64,000 bases of DNA from JAJDAT01 sp964344185 (lineage in GTDB: Bacteria > Nitrospinota > Nitrospinia > Nitrospinales > JAJDAT01): NCBI GenBank assembly GCA_964344185.1, contig CAYFMN010000012.1, forward strand, positions 38,450 to 102,449, written 5' to 3'. A model generated the notes under the pieces. The model did not search any database. It had not been told where the DNA came from and saw nothing but the letters and a program-made list of their open reading frames with translations. This document shows positions 50,389 to 59,051 of this stretch, one piece after another. Positions within the stretch are counted from its first letter, which is position 1. Every line of letters begins with the position of its first letter. The position numbers were made by a program, and so were the translations under genes.

Positions 50389-52848
50389 CTCGTTTCTGGC
50401 TTCTACGTTCCAAATATCTCGAGCGTATTCAGTAATGGAGCGGTCACTGGAGAAAAATCCCATTTTGGCGGAGTTAATTATGGATTTCCGCGTCCACACA
50501 TTCACGTTTTGATATTCTTGCGCGACTCTTTCATGACATCGAATGTAAGATTCAAAGTCCGCCAATATGAAGTACCGGTCATTTTCATTTAGAAAATAAT
50601 TTATAAGAGGTTGAAACAGTTCCGGGTTTTCCGGCGAGAAGAAGCCCTTGCCTATTTGGTCGAGAATTTCTCGAATATCTTCGTTTTTCTGATAATATTC
50701 GCGCGCAAAATAAGAGGTTTTCTTTTCCCTGACCTGCTCCGCGGTTAGGCCAAAAATAAATATATTTTCGTCTCCCACTTCTCTTTTTATTTCGATATTG
50801 GCTCCGTCAAGAGTTCCGATAGTTAGAGCGCCGTTAAGAGATAGCTTCATATTGCCGGTTCCAGAGGCCTCCATGCCTGCGGTCGAGATCTGTTCCGATA
50901 AATCGGCTCCGGGTATTATGATTTCGGCTATTTTTACGGAATAGTTTGGAATAAAGACAATTTTTAACCGATCTCCAATCTCCGGGTCGCTGTGTATCGT
51001 TTGAGCCACCGAGTTAATCAGTTTAATGATCAATTTAGCCATGGAATAGCCAGGGGCGGCTTTGCCCGCAAAGATTTTAGTAATGGGAAGAGTTGATTTA
51101 GCCGTGCCTTTTTTTATTTGATTATAAAGGTAGGCGGCGTGCAACACATTTAGCAGTTGTCTTTTATATTCGTGTATGCGTTTTATCTGGACGTCGAATA
51201 ATGAATTTGGGTTAATTTTAACGCCAAGTTTTTTGTCTATGTAATCGGCTAAATCATCTTTATTGCTTTGTTTGGCTTGTCTCCACCGTTCTTGAAATTC
51301 AGGATCGTCCGCTTTGGGGATCAGTTTTTCCAGTTCCCATAAGTTGGTCGCCCAGCCGTCTCCAATTTCTTCCCTGATAAGTTTGGATAAACTCGGATTG
51401 CAAGTCTTTAACCAACGCCTTTGCGTGATGCCATTGGTGACGTTTTTAAAACGGGTTGGGAACATTTCGTGGAAATCGCGAAAAACTTCATTCTTTAAAA
51501 TGTTGGAGTGAATCTCCGCCACGCCATTTGTGGAATGACTGCCTATAATTGCGAGATGGGCCATTCGAACAGACTTTTTAAAGCCTTCCTCGACTATAGA
51601 CATGCGTCTTAATCGTTCGTGGTCGTTTGGAAATTGTTGTTTAACTTGTTCTAAAAACTGGCTATTGATTTCATATATGATTTGAAGGTGTCTTGGCAGC
51701 AGCCTTCCTAAAAGTTCGATCGGCCATCTTTCTAACGCTTCCGGCAGAGTTGTATGGTTTGTAAATGCAAAAGTTTTGACCGTGATGTTCCACGCTTTTT
51801 TCCAACGGACTTTATAATCGTCTATTAATATCCGCATAAGTTCGGCAATAGCCAGGGCTGGATGCGTGTCGTTTAACTGAATGGCTATTTTGTCCGGCAA
51901 TGAACTGAAGTCGGCGTGGGTTTTATTAAATCTTCGAATAATGTCTTGCAGGGAAGCAGATACAAAAAAATACTCTTGCTTGAGTCTTAATTCTTTTCCT
52001 TGTTCCACAGAGTCGTTAGGGTAGAGAACTTTGGAAATTATTTCAGTGTCTTGTTTATCTTTTAACGCCTGAATATAATCGCCGACATTAAAATAATCTA
52101 AATTCAATTCGTCTGTTGAACGCGCGCTCCATAGCCTCAAGTTATTGACAATATCGTTTTTATATCCGGGAATAGGGAAGTCGTATGGCATAGCCATAAT
52201 CTCCGTGGAATTTATCCACTTTGCGACTTGTTCTCCGTTTCCGTTTCGCGATGTTTCGACATGTCCGTTAAACCGAACAGGATAAAGAAAGCGGGGGCGC
52301 GGAACTTCCCAGGGACTGCCATAGCGAAGCCATTTATCAGCCGCTTCAATTTGGTAGCCGTCTTTTATCTTTTGATAAAAAATTCCAAACTCATAGCGAA
52401 TCCCATAACCCCATGCGGAGATGCCAAGGGTAGATAACGATTCCATGAAACACGACGCAAGACGGCCCAACCCGCCATTACCAAGACCGGCTTCAATTTC
52501 CATTTGTTCCAAGGTATCAAGGTCTAACCCAAGCTCTTTCAGCGCCTGCTGAAATTCGTTATGAAATCCCAAATTGATCAGGCTGTTAGTGAGCCAACGG
52601 CCTACCAAAAACTCCATAGATAGGTAATAAACGCGTTTGGCGTCTTGATTGTAATAAAGAGTTTGCGTTTGGAGCCATTTGTCAATTAGTCGGTCTCTAA
52701 CCGAAAGCGCAAGGCTGTGATAGAGATCCATATCCGTGGCGGAAAACCGGTCGTCGGCTAAAGAATATTTTAAATGAAATTCAAAAGATTGTTTAAGGGC
52801 TTCAATAGAGGTGCTTTTAGCCCAGGGGTAATGGGTTTCGTCTTGCAT
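50362..52848 (-). CDS. glgP: Glycogen/starch phosphorylase
   Basis: This 828-aa enzyme releases glucose 1-phosphate from alpha-glucans with pyridoxal phosphate. Seen features: YYLSMEFLVGRWL near residue 70, GNGGLGRLASCFMESL, FTNHTTLPEALERW, and the PLP-lysine motif EASGTGNMKLSLNG near residue 660. Length is normal. The ATG at 52848 is the first in frame. The gene shares its last 27 bp with the opposite malQ gene, which may allow antisense control. Its pairing with MalQ is common in glycogen-storing bacteria. Confidence 0.96.
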   Translation of the reverse strand: MQDETHYPWAKSTSIEALKQSFEFHLKYSLADDRFSATDMDLYHSLALSVRDRLIDKWLQTQTLYYNQDAKRVYYLSMEFLVGRWLTNSLINLGFHNEFQQALKELGLDLDTLEQMEIEAGLGNGGLGRLASCFMESLSTLGISAWGYGIRYEFGIFYQKIKDGYQIEAADKWLRYGSPWEVPRPRFLYPVRFNGHVETSRNGNGEQVAKWINSTEIMAMPYDFPIPGYKNDIVNNLRLWSARSTDELNLDYFNVGDYIQALKDKQDTEIISKVLYPNDSVEQGKELRLKQEYFFVSASLQDIIRRFNKTHADFSSLPDKIAIQLNDTHPALAIAELMRILIDDYKVRWKKAWNITVKTFAFTNHTTLPEALERWPIELLGRLLPRHLQIIYEINSQFLEQVKQQFPNDHERLRRMSIVEEGFKKSVRMAHLAIIGSHSTNGVAEIHSNILKNEVFRDFHEMFPTRFKNVTNGITQRRWLKTCNPSLSKLIREEIGDGWATNLWELEKLIPKADDPEFQERWRQAKQSNKDDLADYIDKKLGVKINPNSLFDVQIKRIHEYKRQLLNVLHAAYLYNQIKKGTAKSTLPITKIFAGKAAPGYSMAKLIIKLINSVAQTIHSDPEIGDRLKIVFIPNYSVKIAEIIIPGADLSEQISTAGMEASGTGNMKLSLNGALTIGTLDGANIEIKREVGDENIFIFGLTAEQVREKKTSYFAREYYQKNEDIREILDQIGKGFFSPENPELFQPLINYFLNENDRYFILADFESYIRCHERVAQEYQNVNVWTRKSIINSAKMGFFSSDRSITEYARDIWNVEARNELHLPAPAE

Positions 52849-53389
52849 AGTTTATTTTTTGAACTTTATATGAGGTGGTTTTTAAGAAATTAAATCTGGT
52901 GGATTGAACATATTATGAGGGCAAATTATTTTGTTTCATTGCACCGTAAGAATAGCTCATAAAGAGTTAAAAATACAATTTTTGGAATTATTTTAACTAA
53001 GCGTCCGTTCCGGTTATTCATTGAAACGGATTAAGTCAAAATATTATTTAGCTTTTGTTAGAGTTTTAAGAGAGTTGCAAATAAAAAATGAAAAAACATA
53101 GCTCTGACCAGTATTTTAATTCGATGGGAAAGGTTAGAGACTCATTTTTTTTTGTTTATTATGGCAAGTTATGAATTGTTAGATAAAGAGGATTTTCAGA
53201 TGTTTGGTACGGATGTATTTCGAATTTTCTTTTAAAAAATCGTGGCTATTGTCAATCTTTTCAATATTACTCGGCTTAAAAACTTCTCTTTGTCCTTCCA
53301 TTGGTAGGGTTTTTCTTAATTTTTTGATTGACAAAAAAAATTTTATATAAATAATAATTTTTATTCAAACTATACTTAACTTTTTCTCC
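52849..53389. other. Intergenic, 541 bp
   Basis: AT-rich. It holds a promoter for the 53390 gene (see 53328) and no supported gene. A 24-codon frame at 53161 is not supported. Confidence 0.45.
53328..53356 (+). promoter_or_regulatory. Sigma-70-type promoter for the 53390 operon
   Basis: TTGACA at 53328-53333 and ATAATA at 53351-53356 with a 17-bp A/T spacer, about 34 bp before the start codon. Confidence 0.45.
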
Positions 53390-54274
53390 ATGACAATCGG
53401 AACACAAATTGATGAGTTGACCGATAAAATTAAAAATTTTGAGGTTGATCGACAAAATATTATTGATTTGACTGAAAAAGTAAAAACTTTAGAAATTAAG
53501 TATGAAACGGAACAACAATCTATTTTTAAGAAATTAGGAGTTTGGGGAGGGTTAATAGCGTTACTTATTTCAATTCTAACAGGTGGATTTACAATTTATG
53601 ATAATTTTGTTCTTAAACCCGAACATGGAAAAAAAGTATCTCTTAAAGAACTGAGTGGTATTGTTTTGCAGCTAGCAGAAATAAATTTAAGAATTATAGA
53701 AACGCAACAAAAGAAAGACTTGAAATTATTAAATAATTTCATAAGAGCGATTAATGCAAAAAAGATTTCTTTAATAAACCGAGCAGATGAAATTGCAAAA
53801 GAATTTCCCAATGATGTAGGTGTTTCAGAAAATATCGCATTAGCCTATGAACATATTAATTTTGGAAATAACGAAATGGGATTGGTTTATTCAGAAAAAG
53901 CCTTCAAAGTAGCAAAAAATAAGGCTTTCAAAGCAGAAGCAAAGAGATATAAAGCCCGTTCATTATTTCCTCCAAGTAGCATTCAAAATATAACCGAAGC
54001 TAGAAAATCTTTTTCAGAAGGAATTCAAATAGCGAAGAACTTTAATAGCGATGCAAGATTGGCGACATTATTAAATCTTTATAATGACTGGATAGTTTCC
54101 GAAGCGGTTTACAATTCATGTGAAGAAAGTAGGAAAATATGGGAAGAATTATTTGAACTTCTTGAAACCTACAAAGTTCCACCTGAAATTCAAAATATTA
54201 GTTATCAAAATGTAAGAGAGGTTCTTATTCAATATAATAAGTGCTTAAGTAATTTTGAGTCCAAGATGAATTGA
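53390..54274 (+). CDS. Membrane-anchored coiled-coil/TPR-like protein
   Basis: This 294-aa protein begins with a coiled coil (about residues 4-45; IDELTDKIKNFEVDRQNIID), then one membrane helix (GVWGGLIALLISILTGGFTI). A large helical domain follows with TPR-like pairs (VSENIALAYEHINFGNNEMG, LVYSEKAFKVAKNKAFKAEA, ARKSFSEGIQIAKNFNSDAR). It is more AT-rich than the genes around it, a sign of possible transfer. It is 12 bp before a secreted metallopeptidase-like gene, with AGGAGG between, so the two form an operon. I do not recognise the family; a regulator or anchor for the peptidase is a guess. Confidence 0.65.
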   Translation: MTIGTQIDELTDKIKNFEVDRQNIIDLTEKVKTLEIKYETEQQSIFKKLGVWGGLIALLISILTGGFTIYDNFVLKPEHGKKVSLKELSGIVLQLAEINLRIIETQQKKDLKLLNNFIRAINAKKISLINRADEIAKEFPNDVGVSENIALAYEHINFGNNEMGLVYSEKAFKVAKNKAFKAEAKRYKARSLFPPSSIQNITEARKSFSEGIQIAKNFNSDARLATLLNLYNDWIVSEAVYNSCEESRKIWEELFELLETYKVPPEIQNISYQNVREVLIQYNKCLSNFESKMN

Positions 54275-54286
54275 CCAGGAGGATAT

Positions 54287-54724
54287 ATGGATTCGTTATA
54301 TAAAAAAATAAAATATTTTATTTGGATTTTTATGTTCCTATTTTCTTTTAATCCTTTTACGGCGAATGCGCAATTTGGAGTTCCAGAGATCCCGAACCCA
54401 AACCTAGGTGATATTGCGATGGTTACTAATTCCCCGCGTGGTCCCGTTATTATTTATAATCCTATATTATGCCGACGTGCTGGTCCTGCATTATGTGAGT
54501 TTTACAAATGGCATGAATATGGGCATATTGCAATGGGGCATACTATTGTTCCCAATTGGCCACAAGTAAAGGAATTTCAGGCAGACTGTTGGGCCGCGAA
54601 AAATGCCCCACGAGTTGCGCTTCAGGCAGCATTTCAATGGTTTAGGTCTGGAGGGGGAGCAAGTCCCATCCATGGTTCGGGGCGTCAGAGAGCCCAAAGA
54701 ATTATGGCATGTTCACGGCGTTAA
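54287..54724 (+). CDS. Exported HExxH metallopeptidase-like protein
   Basis: This 145-aa protein has a signal peptide (YFIWIFMFLFSFNPFTANA) and a short domain with the zinc motif HEYGHIAMGH. About 16 residues later comes EFQADCWAA, where the Glu (or Asp) fits as third ligand, as in gluzincins and M48/M78-like enzymes. Conserved-looking cysteines (CRRAGPALC and DCW) may form a disulfide. It ends with Arg-rich MACSRR. At 145 aa it is much shorter than M48 proteins and lacks membrane helices in the middle. A good ribosome site (AGGAGG) precedes the ATG. Operonic with the coiled-coil protein upstream. Confidence 0.7.
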   Translation: MDSLYKKIKYFIWIFMFLFSFNPFTANAQFGVPEIPNPNLGDIAMVTNSPRGPVIIYNPILCRRAGPALCEFYKWHEYGHIAMGHTIVPNWPQVKEFQADCWAAKNAPRVALQAAFQWFRSGGGASPIHGSGRQRAQRIMACSRR

Positions 54725-54788
54725 ATTTAGTTCGAATTCAATTCACCCTTTGTTTAGAAAAGCAATTCAAAGTTTAATTAGGTTTTGA

Positions 54789-55784
54789 TTATGGAGTGAG
54801 AACAATTTTGCCGGTGTGTTTTTTAGATTCGTAAAGAGCGTGGGCTTCGTTTGCCTGGTCAAAAGTAAAACGTTGTTCATGAAGGAGCGGTTTCAGTTTT
54901 CCGTCATCCACATATTTGGCTATTTCTTCAAGTATTTTACCCTGTTTTTCTAGTCCGACGCCGGTGATTAAAGGAAAGGTCATGTTTTCAAAATGGATCG
55001 TTAAGCCTCGGGAAAATGCGGGCGAAAGATCAAAAGGGGAGAAAGCTATGATGTTAATAACTTGGCCATTAATTCGCGCGGCGGTAAACGAAAGATCCAG
55101 GTTTTTTCCTCCTATGGTGTCGTAAACAATGTCAAATCCCTTTCCGCCCGTGAGGCTAACGACATATTGTTCGACAGTTTGTTCTTTGTAATTAATGATA
55201 TCGTCGGCTCCCAGATCGCGGACGATTTTTGCTTTGGCTTCATTTGAAATCGTAGTCGCTACCCGCGCTCCTTTTATTTTTGCCAATTGCAGGGCTACAT
55301 GGCCGACGCCGCCGGTCCCGCCATGAACCAAAACATGTTGATTGGGTTGCAAATCGGCTCTGTCGAAAAGGCCTTCCCAGGCAGTAATGGCAACTAATGG
55401 CAAGGCGGCGGAATACGCGAAGTCGAGCGATTTTGGCTTGTGAGCTACCAATTGCGCATCGGCTAGCATGAATTCCGCTAAAGCGCCGTCATGACCTTTG
55501 AAGCCGCCTGCGCAGGCATATACTTCGTCTCCTTCTTTAAATTTATCGACGCCTTCGCCGACGGAAGACACAACTCCAGCAACGTCTCCATGCAGTATTG
55601 ATGGAAGCTCTGGATTCATACCAATATCGCTTCGTAGAAACATGTTGTCTACGGGGTTCAAGCTGGTGGCTTTAACTTCAATCAGTATTTGTCTTTCGCC
55701 CGGTTCTGGAATAATGACTTCAGCAATTTCAAAGCACGCTTCCGGACCGCGACTATTGGTTATATAAGCTTTCATTGTCGGCAT
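54789..55784 (-). CDS. Zinc-free quinone oxidoreductase/MDR-family reductase
   Basis: This is 331 aa from ATG 55784, with GGAGTTAACC before it; an ATG four codons upstream is less likely. It is a medium-chain reductase of the QOR type: a GroES-like N-terminal domain (EVKATSLNPVDNMFLRSDIG, LHGDVAGVVSSVGEGVDKFK, GDEVYACAGGFKGHDGALAE) and a nucleotide-binding domain with VLVHGGTGGVGHVALQLAK. The catalytic zinc cysteines of alcohol dehydrogenases are absent. It uses NADPH to reduce quinones or enones, probably in detoxification. It is monocistronic. Confidence 0.92.
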   Translation of the reverse strand: MPTMKAYITNSRGPEACFEIAEVIIPEPGERQILIEVKATSLNPVDNMFLRSDIGMNPELPSILHGDVAGVVSSVGEGVDKFKEGDEVYACAGGFKGHDGALAEFMLADAQLVAHKPKSLDFAYSAALPLVAITAWEGLFDRADLQPNQHVLVHGGTGGVGHVALQLAKIKGARVATTISNEAKAKIVRDLGADDIINYKEQTVEQYVVSLTGGKGFDIVYDTIGGKNLDLSFTAARINGQVINIIAFSPFDLSPAFSRGLTIHFENMTFPLITGVGLEKQGKILEEIAKYVDDGKLKPLLHEQRFTFDQANEAHALYESKKHTGKIVLTP

Positions 55785-55884
55785 GGTTAACTCCATATTT
55801 ATAGAGTTTAAACGTATTTAAGATAGGAAACTGAGTGGATTAGCGATCTCAAGTTATCGCACTTTTAAAATAAAAAGGGAATAA

Positions 55885-55991
55885 TTAAGGAAATCTCTAA
55901 AAATCAGATTTGCAAGGAGCCAATCTTTTAAAAGCAGGGGCGAAGCGACAGTAACTCAGTAAAAATATCTATTATAAGAAGTTCCCTTTAA
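55885..55991 (+). mobile_element. Miniature inverted-repeat element, copy E (diverged)
   Basis: A 107-bp copy, the most diverged: TTAAGGAAATCTCTAA at the left, ...GCGACAGTAACTCAGTAAAAA inside, and AGAAGTTCCCTTTAA at the right. Confidence 0.65.
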
Positions 55992-56107
55992 TTATAACAA
56001 AATAGACGGCTATTTTGTTACTTGGAATAATTGAGAAGTCTTATCCGATACCTTCTCCTTCTATAAAATTATTTTTTGAAGGAAAAAGTATCGGGTTTTG
56101 AGAGGAG

Positions 56108-57484
56108 TTAAACTTGAGGACTGGCGCTAGCTACAGACTTTCTAACGTTATTTCTACGTTGCTGGGCTGAGTGAAACTGGTTCCCATGTTTGCGACCGTT
56201 TTTAGCGAATAACGATTTTTTGTTTTTACCAGGAGCGGAACTCCAAGTCCGTTTTTTGCGCTTATTTTGACCGGGGTTTTTGCCAGAAGTTTTTTTCGTT
56301 TTCCACATTGCCGCGACAGCGTGCGAGTGGTAAGGATGATCCTCTATGACAGTGACCGCGCTTTTAGTGGATTTTTCAATGGTTTTCAGGTAACCGCGCT
56401 CTCCGCTGTCACAAAATGATAAGGCGATTCCAGAAGATCCTGCGCGCGCTGTTCGGCCTATGCGATGGACGTAGCTTTCCGCCTCATTGGGGATTTCGTA
56501 GTTGATCACATGTGTGACTCCCTGAATATCAAGCCCTCGGGAAGCGACGTCGGTGGCGACTAATACGCGCGCGTTACCGGAGCGAAATTTCCTTAAAGCT
56601 TGTAATCTAGCCGACTGAGACTTGTCGCCGTGTAACGCTTCGGCTTTTATTTTACCTTTGTTTAATTTTTCAGCAAGTCGATTGGCGCCTTGTTTGGTGC
56701 GGGTAAAGACCACCGCTCTTTTAATAGACTCGTCCATAAAAACGGAAGCGAGTAATTCGGATTTGTGTTCCTTATTAACAAACATGACGCGTTGGTCTAT
56801 GTTGTCCGCTGTCGTAGACTGAGGAGCTACGGATACCTTCATGGGGTCTTTTAGAAATTGTTCCGCCAGAGTCGTAATTTCCTTAGACATAGTCGCTGAA
56901 AAAAGCATTGTTTGACGTTGTTCGGGTAAAATGGCGAAGATCTTGCGGATATCGGGTAAGAATCCCATATCTAACATACGATCGCCTTCGTCGAGTACAA
57001 ATGTTTCCGTTTGATCCAACTTTACATACCCTTGGTTTAATAGATCGACCAACCTTCCCGGAGTCGCAATAAGAACATCTACTCCTTTAGATAGCCCTTT
57101 AATTTGTGGGCGATAACCGACGCCGCCATAAACGACCGTGTATTTTGTCTTTAAATAACGACTGTAGGCTCGAAAGCTGTCGCCTATTTGCACGGCTAAT
57201 TCTCGCGTAGGCGTTAAAATAAGCGCGGAAGCTCTTTTGGGCATGGATCTCTTTCTCATTTTGGCCAAACGTTGAAGAATGGGTAAGGCGAATGCTCCGG
57301 TTTTACCGGTTCCCGTTTGCGCGCATCCCAAGAGATCGCGACCTTGTATGAGATGCGGAATTGCCTGAGACTGAATGGCTGTTGGCTTAGAATAACGTTT
57401 TTCCGCAATCGCTTTGCGAATAGGTTGAATAAGTTTTAAAGCGTCGAACCCGCACTCATCGGCGGAAAGATTTGAACTGATCAA
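56108..57484 (-). CDS. DEAD-box RNA helicase, RhlE-like
   Basis: This 458-aa helicase has the full motif set: Q motif (KPTAIQSQAIP), I (AQTGTGKT), Ia (PTRELAVQI), Ib (TPGR), II (VLDEGDRMLDMGF), III (SATMS), IV to VI (VATDVASRGLDIQG, HRIGRTARAG). Motif II reads DEGD in place of DEAD, a small, probably tolerated, change. The C-terminal tail (about 85 residues) is basic, rich in Lys, Arg and Asn, as in RhlE proteins that bind RNA. It unwinds short RNA duplexes in ribosome assembly or cold response. It is monocistronic. Confidence 0.94.
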   Translation of the reverse strand: MISSNLSADECGFDALKLIQPIRKAIAEKRYSKPTAIQSQAIPHLIQGRDLLGCAQTGTGKTGAFALPILQRLAKMRKRSMPKRASALILTPTRELAVQIGDSFRAYSRYLKTKYTVVYGGVGYRPQIKGLSKGVDVLIATPGRLVDLLNQGYVKLDQTETFVLDEGDRMLDMGFLPDIRKIFAILPEQRQTMLFSATMSKEITTLAEQFLKDPMKVSVAPQSTTADNIDQRVMFVNKEHKSELLASVFMDESIKRAVVFTRTKQGANRLAEKLNKGKIKAEALHGDKSQSARLQALRKFRSGNARVLVATDVASRGLDIQGVTHVINYEIPNEAESYVHRIGRTARAGSSGIALSFCDSGERGYLKTIEKSTKSAVTVIEDHPYHSHAVAAMWKTKKTSGKNPGQNKRKKRTWSSAPGKNKKSLFAKNGRKHGNQFHSAQQRRNNVRKSVASASPQV

Positions 57485-57607
57485 AGTAGGTTCCTTTTTT
57501 GGAATTTTATAATCGCGTCAAATCTTTATTATAGATAGACGCGGGAATCATTAGGGTAGGAGGACACACCTCTCCCTATTTAATAAAATCTAGGTTTTGG
57601 GGAAGAA

Positions 57608-57775
57608 TTAAGACTTTGCGGTTTTTGTAACGGAAGCTTTCGTTTTTGCCGCTGGACGGTTCTTCTTAAACATCATTGGAGATTCCACCTGAAGCTCGGA
57701 CCTTTTCTTTAACTCTTTGACCGAAATTATTTTCTTCAGTTTACCGGAATCATCATAAACCCGGACTTCGTGCAT
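57608..57775 (-). CDS. Unknown 55-aa basic protein
   Basis: From ATG 57775 (AAAGGG upstream), the product is MHEVRVYDDSGKLKKIISVK followed by a hydrophilic ELKKRSELQVESPMMFKKN and a Lys/Ala/Thr tail. The frame also opens at a TTG 11 codons earlier. It looks like a small beta-hairpin plus a nucleic-acid-binding-type tail. I do not recognise it. It lies 123 bp upstream of the helicase on the same strand, which may mean joint expression. Confidence 0.5.
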   Translation of the reverse strand: MHEVRVYDDSGKLKKIISVKELKKRSELQVESPMMFKKNRPAAKTKASVTKTAKS

Positions 57776-58086
57776 TTTTGCCCTTTCAGAGCCATAGGAC
57801 TCCTTCAAATGGGATGGATCCCAAGGAGGGATTTTCAGGACAAAAAATAGCCATAAAAAGGCTAAAAAATAAAAAAACTTCCGAATTTTGCTTGAACTAC
57901 CCTCGGCGCGATTCTACATGGAATAGGCCATAAAATTACTTTCAATCCATCATATGCATTTACTATAACACAATTAAAGGAGCTATGATAGATGGGAGAT
58001 AATAATCGCCTTTTTAATTTAAGGAACTTGCTCAAAAAAAGAGACAGGGGTTAACGCAAAATTAAGTCAAAGCTTTTTATTTTTAT

Positions 58087-58347
58087 TTATTTTGTTTTTC
58101 CTTTTTTCTTTAGCATGTCGCCTTCGTTGAATAAAAGCCACATGATATTGAGATTAGTTCTTTTATGAAACATGGCGATGGTTTCAACAGTGGGGTAGCT
58201 CTTGTTATTTTCTATTTCAGAAAGAGGTCCCGAGGTTCCTTTAATCATCTTGGATACATCGGCCAACCTAAGGCCTTCTGACTTCCTCCATTTTTTTAAT
58301 CGTTCTCCGAGTTTTGGCAATATGTTTGCGTTTCTTTTTCCTGGCAT
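58087..58347 (-). CDS. XRE-family helix-turn-helix regulator
   Basis: This is 86 aa from ATG 58347, preceded by AAGG and AGGAGC. An ATG eight codons earlier is in frame. It is an HTH_XRE domain with helices GERLKKWRKSEGLRLADVSK and the recognition region TSGPLSEIENNKSYPTVETI. The C-terminal stretch NLNIMWLLFNEGDML matches the CI-like family. It probably regulates itself or a nearby gene. Small hairpin AGCC-N7-GGCT at 57849-57863 downstream may end its transcript. Confidence 0.85.
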   Translation of the reverse strand: MPGKRNANILPKLGERLKKWRKSEGLRLADVSKMIKGTSGPLSEIENNKSYPTVETIAMFHKRTNLNIMWLLFNEGDMLKKKGKTK

Positions 58348-58371
58348 CCTTATAGCTCCTAAAAATTTCAA

Positions 58372-59051
58372 TACTACGAATTAATATTTACCGATATCTT
58401 ATCGAATTTTTTGAAAAACTTGTAATAATTTTAATCGGACACGAGAAAAATTTAAAGAAAGGTTTTTAAAAAAAAAATAAAAATTTGATTAACCGGATTT
58501 TTTTGGAAGGCGAACCTAGAATAATTTAACTATATCTGAACTTGTTTTGTAACGTTTGTTACATTTTTATATATTACATTAATAGTTTCTGAATGTTATT
58601 TTTAGGGCAATAAAAAAGCCCAATACGTTAGGAACGCTGGGCTTTACAATTGATTTTTAGCGTTACATGGAACCCTGTTTCCATTACTAGATACTAATGA
58701 TCCTGATCTTTAACGATTTTTTATATTTTCGGAAAACCGTTGAATAATTTTTTTTCAAAAAAAAGTTATTTAAACGCAATAACTGTAGAAAAAAATCATG
58801 TTTTTGCATGGGAAGCGAGAACCTTTAAGGTTTTTCTGATCCAGTTTTTTGATTTAAATTGAAAATCGAAAGAAATTAAAACGTCGTCTTTTTCCTCTTG
58901 CCATTGGATTTGATTAAAAACTAACTTTTCTTAAACTGTATAGAGAGTATTTTTTTAGCGATGTGAAACGTTGTAATAAAATTTCCGAAACCCAATGTTT
59001 TGTCTTGGGAGAATGGTTTTATGTTTGTTTAAATTCATGAAGAATTAAACT
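58372..59051. other. Intergenic, 680 bp, with one terminator
   Basis: No gene is supported. It contains the minus-strand hairpin at 58615 and is otherwise AT-rich. The hairpin lies about 400 bp past the stop of the cassette gene at 59052, so a short transcript (untranslated or very small) could lie between; I find no convincing frame. Confidence 0.45.
58615..58645 (-). terminator. Minus-strand terminator
   Basis: The hairpin AAAGCCC-N...-GGGCTTT with inner pair CGTT / AACG is followed on the minus strand by a T-run (TTTTTTATTGCC). It resembles the one at 47563. Confidence 0.7.
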
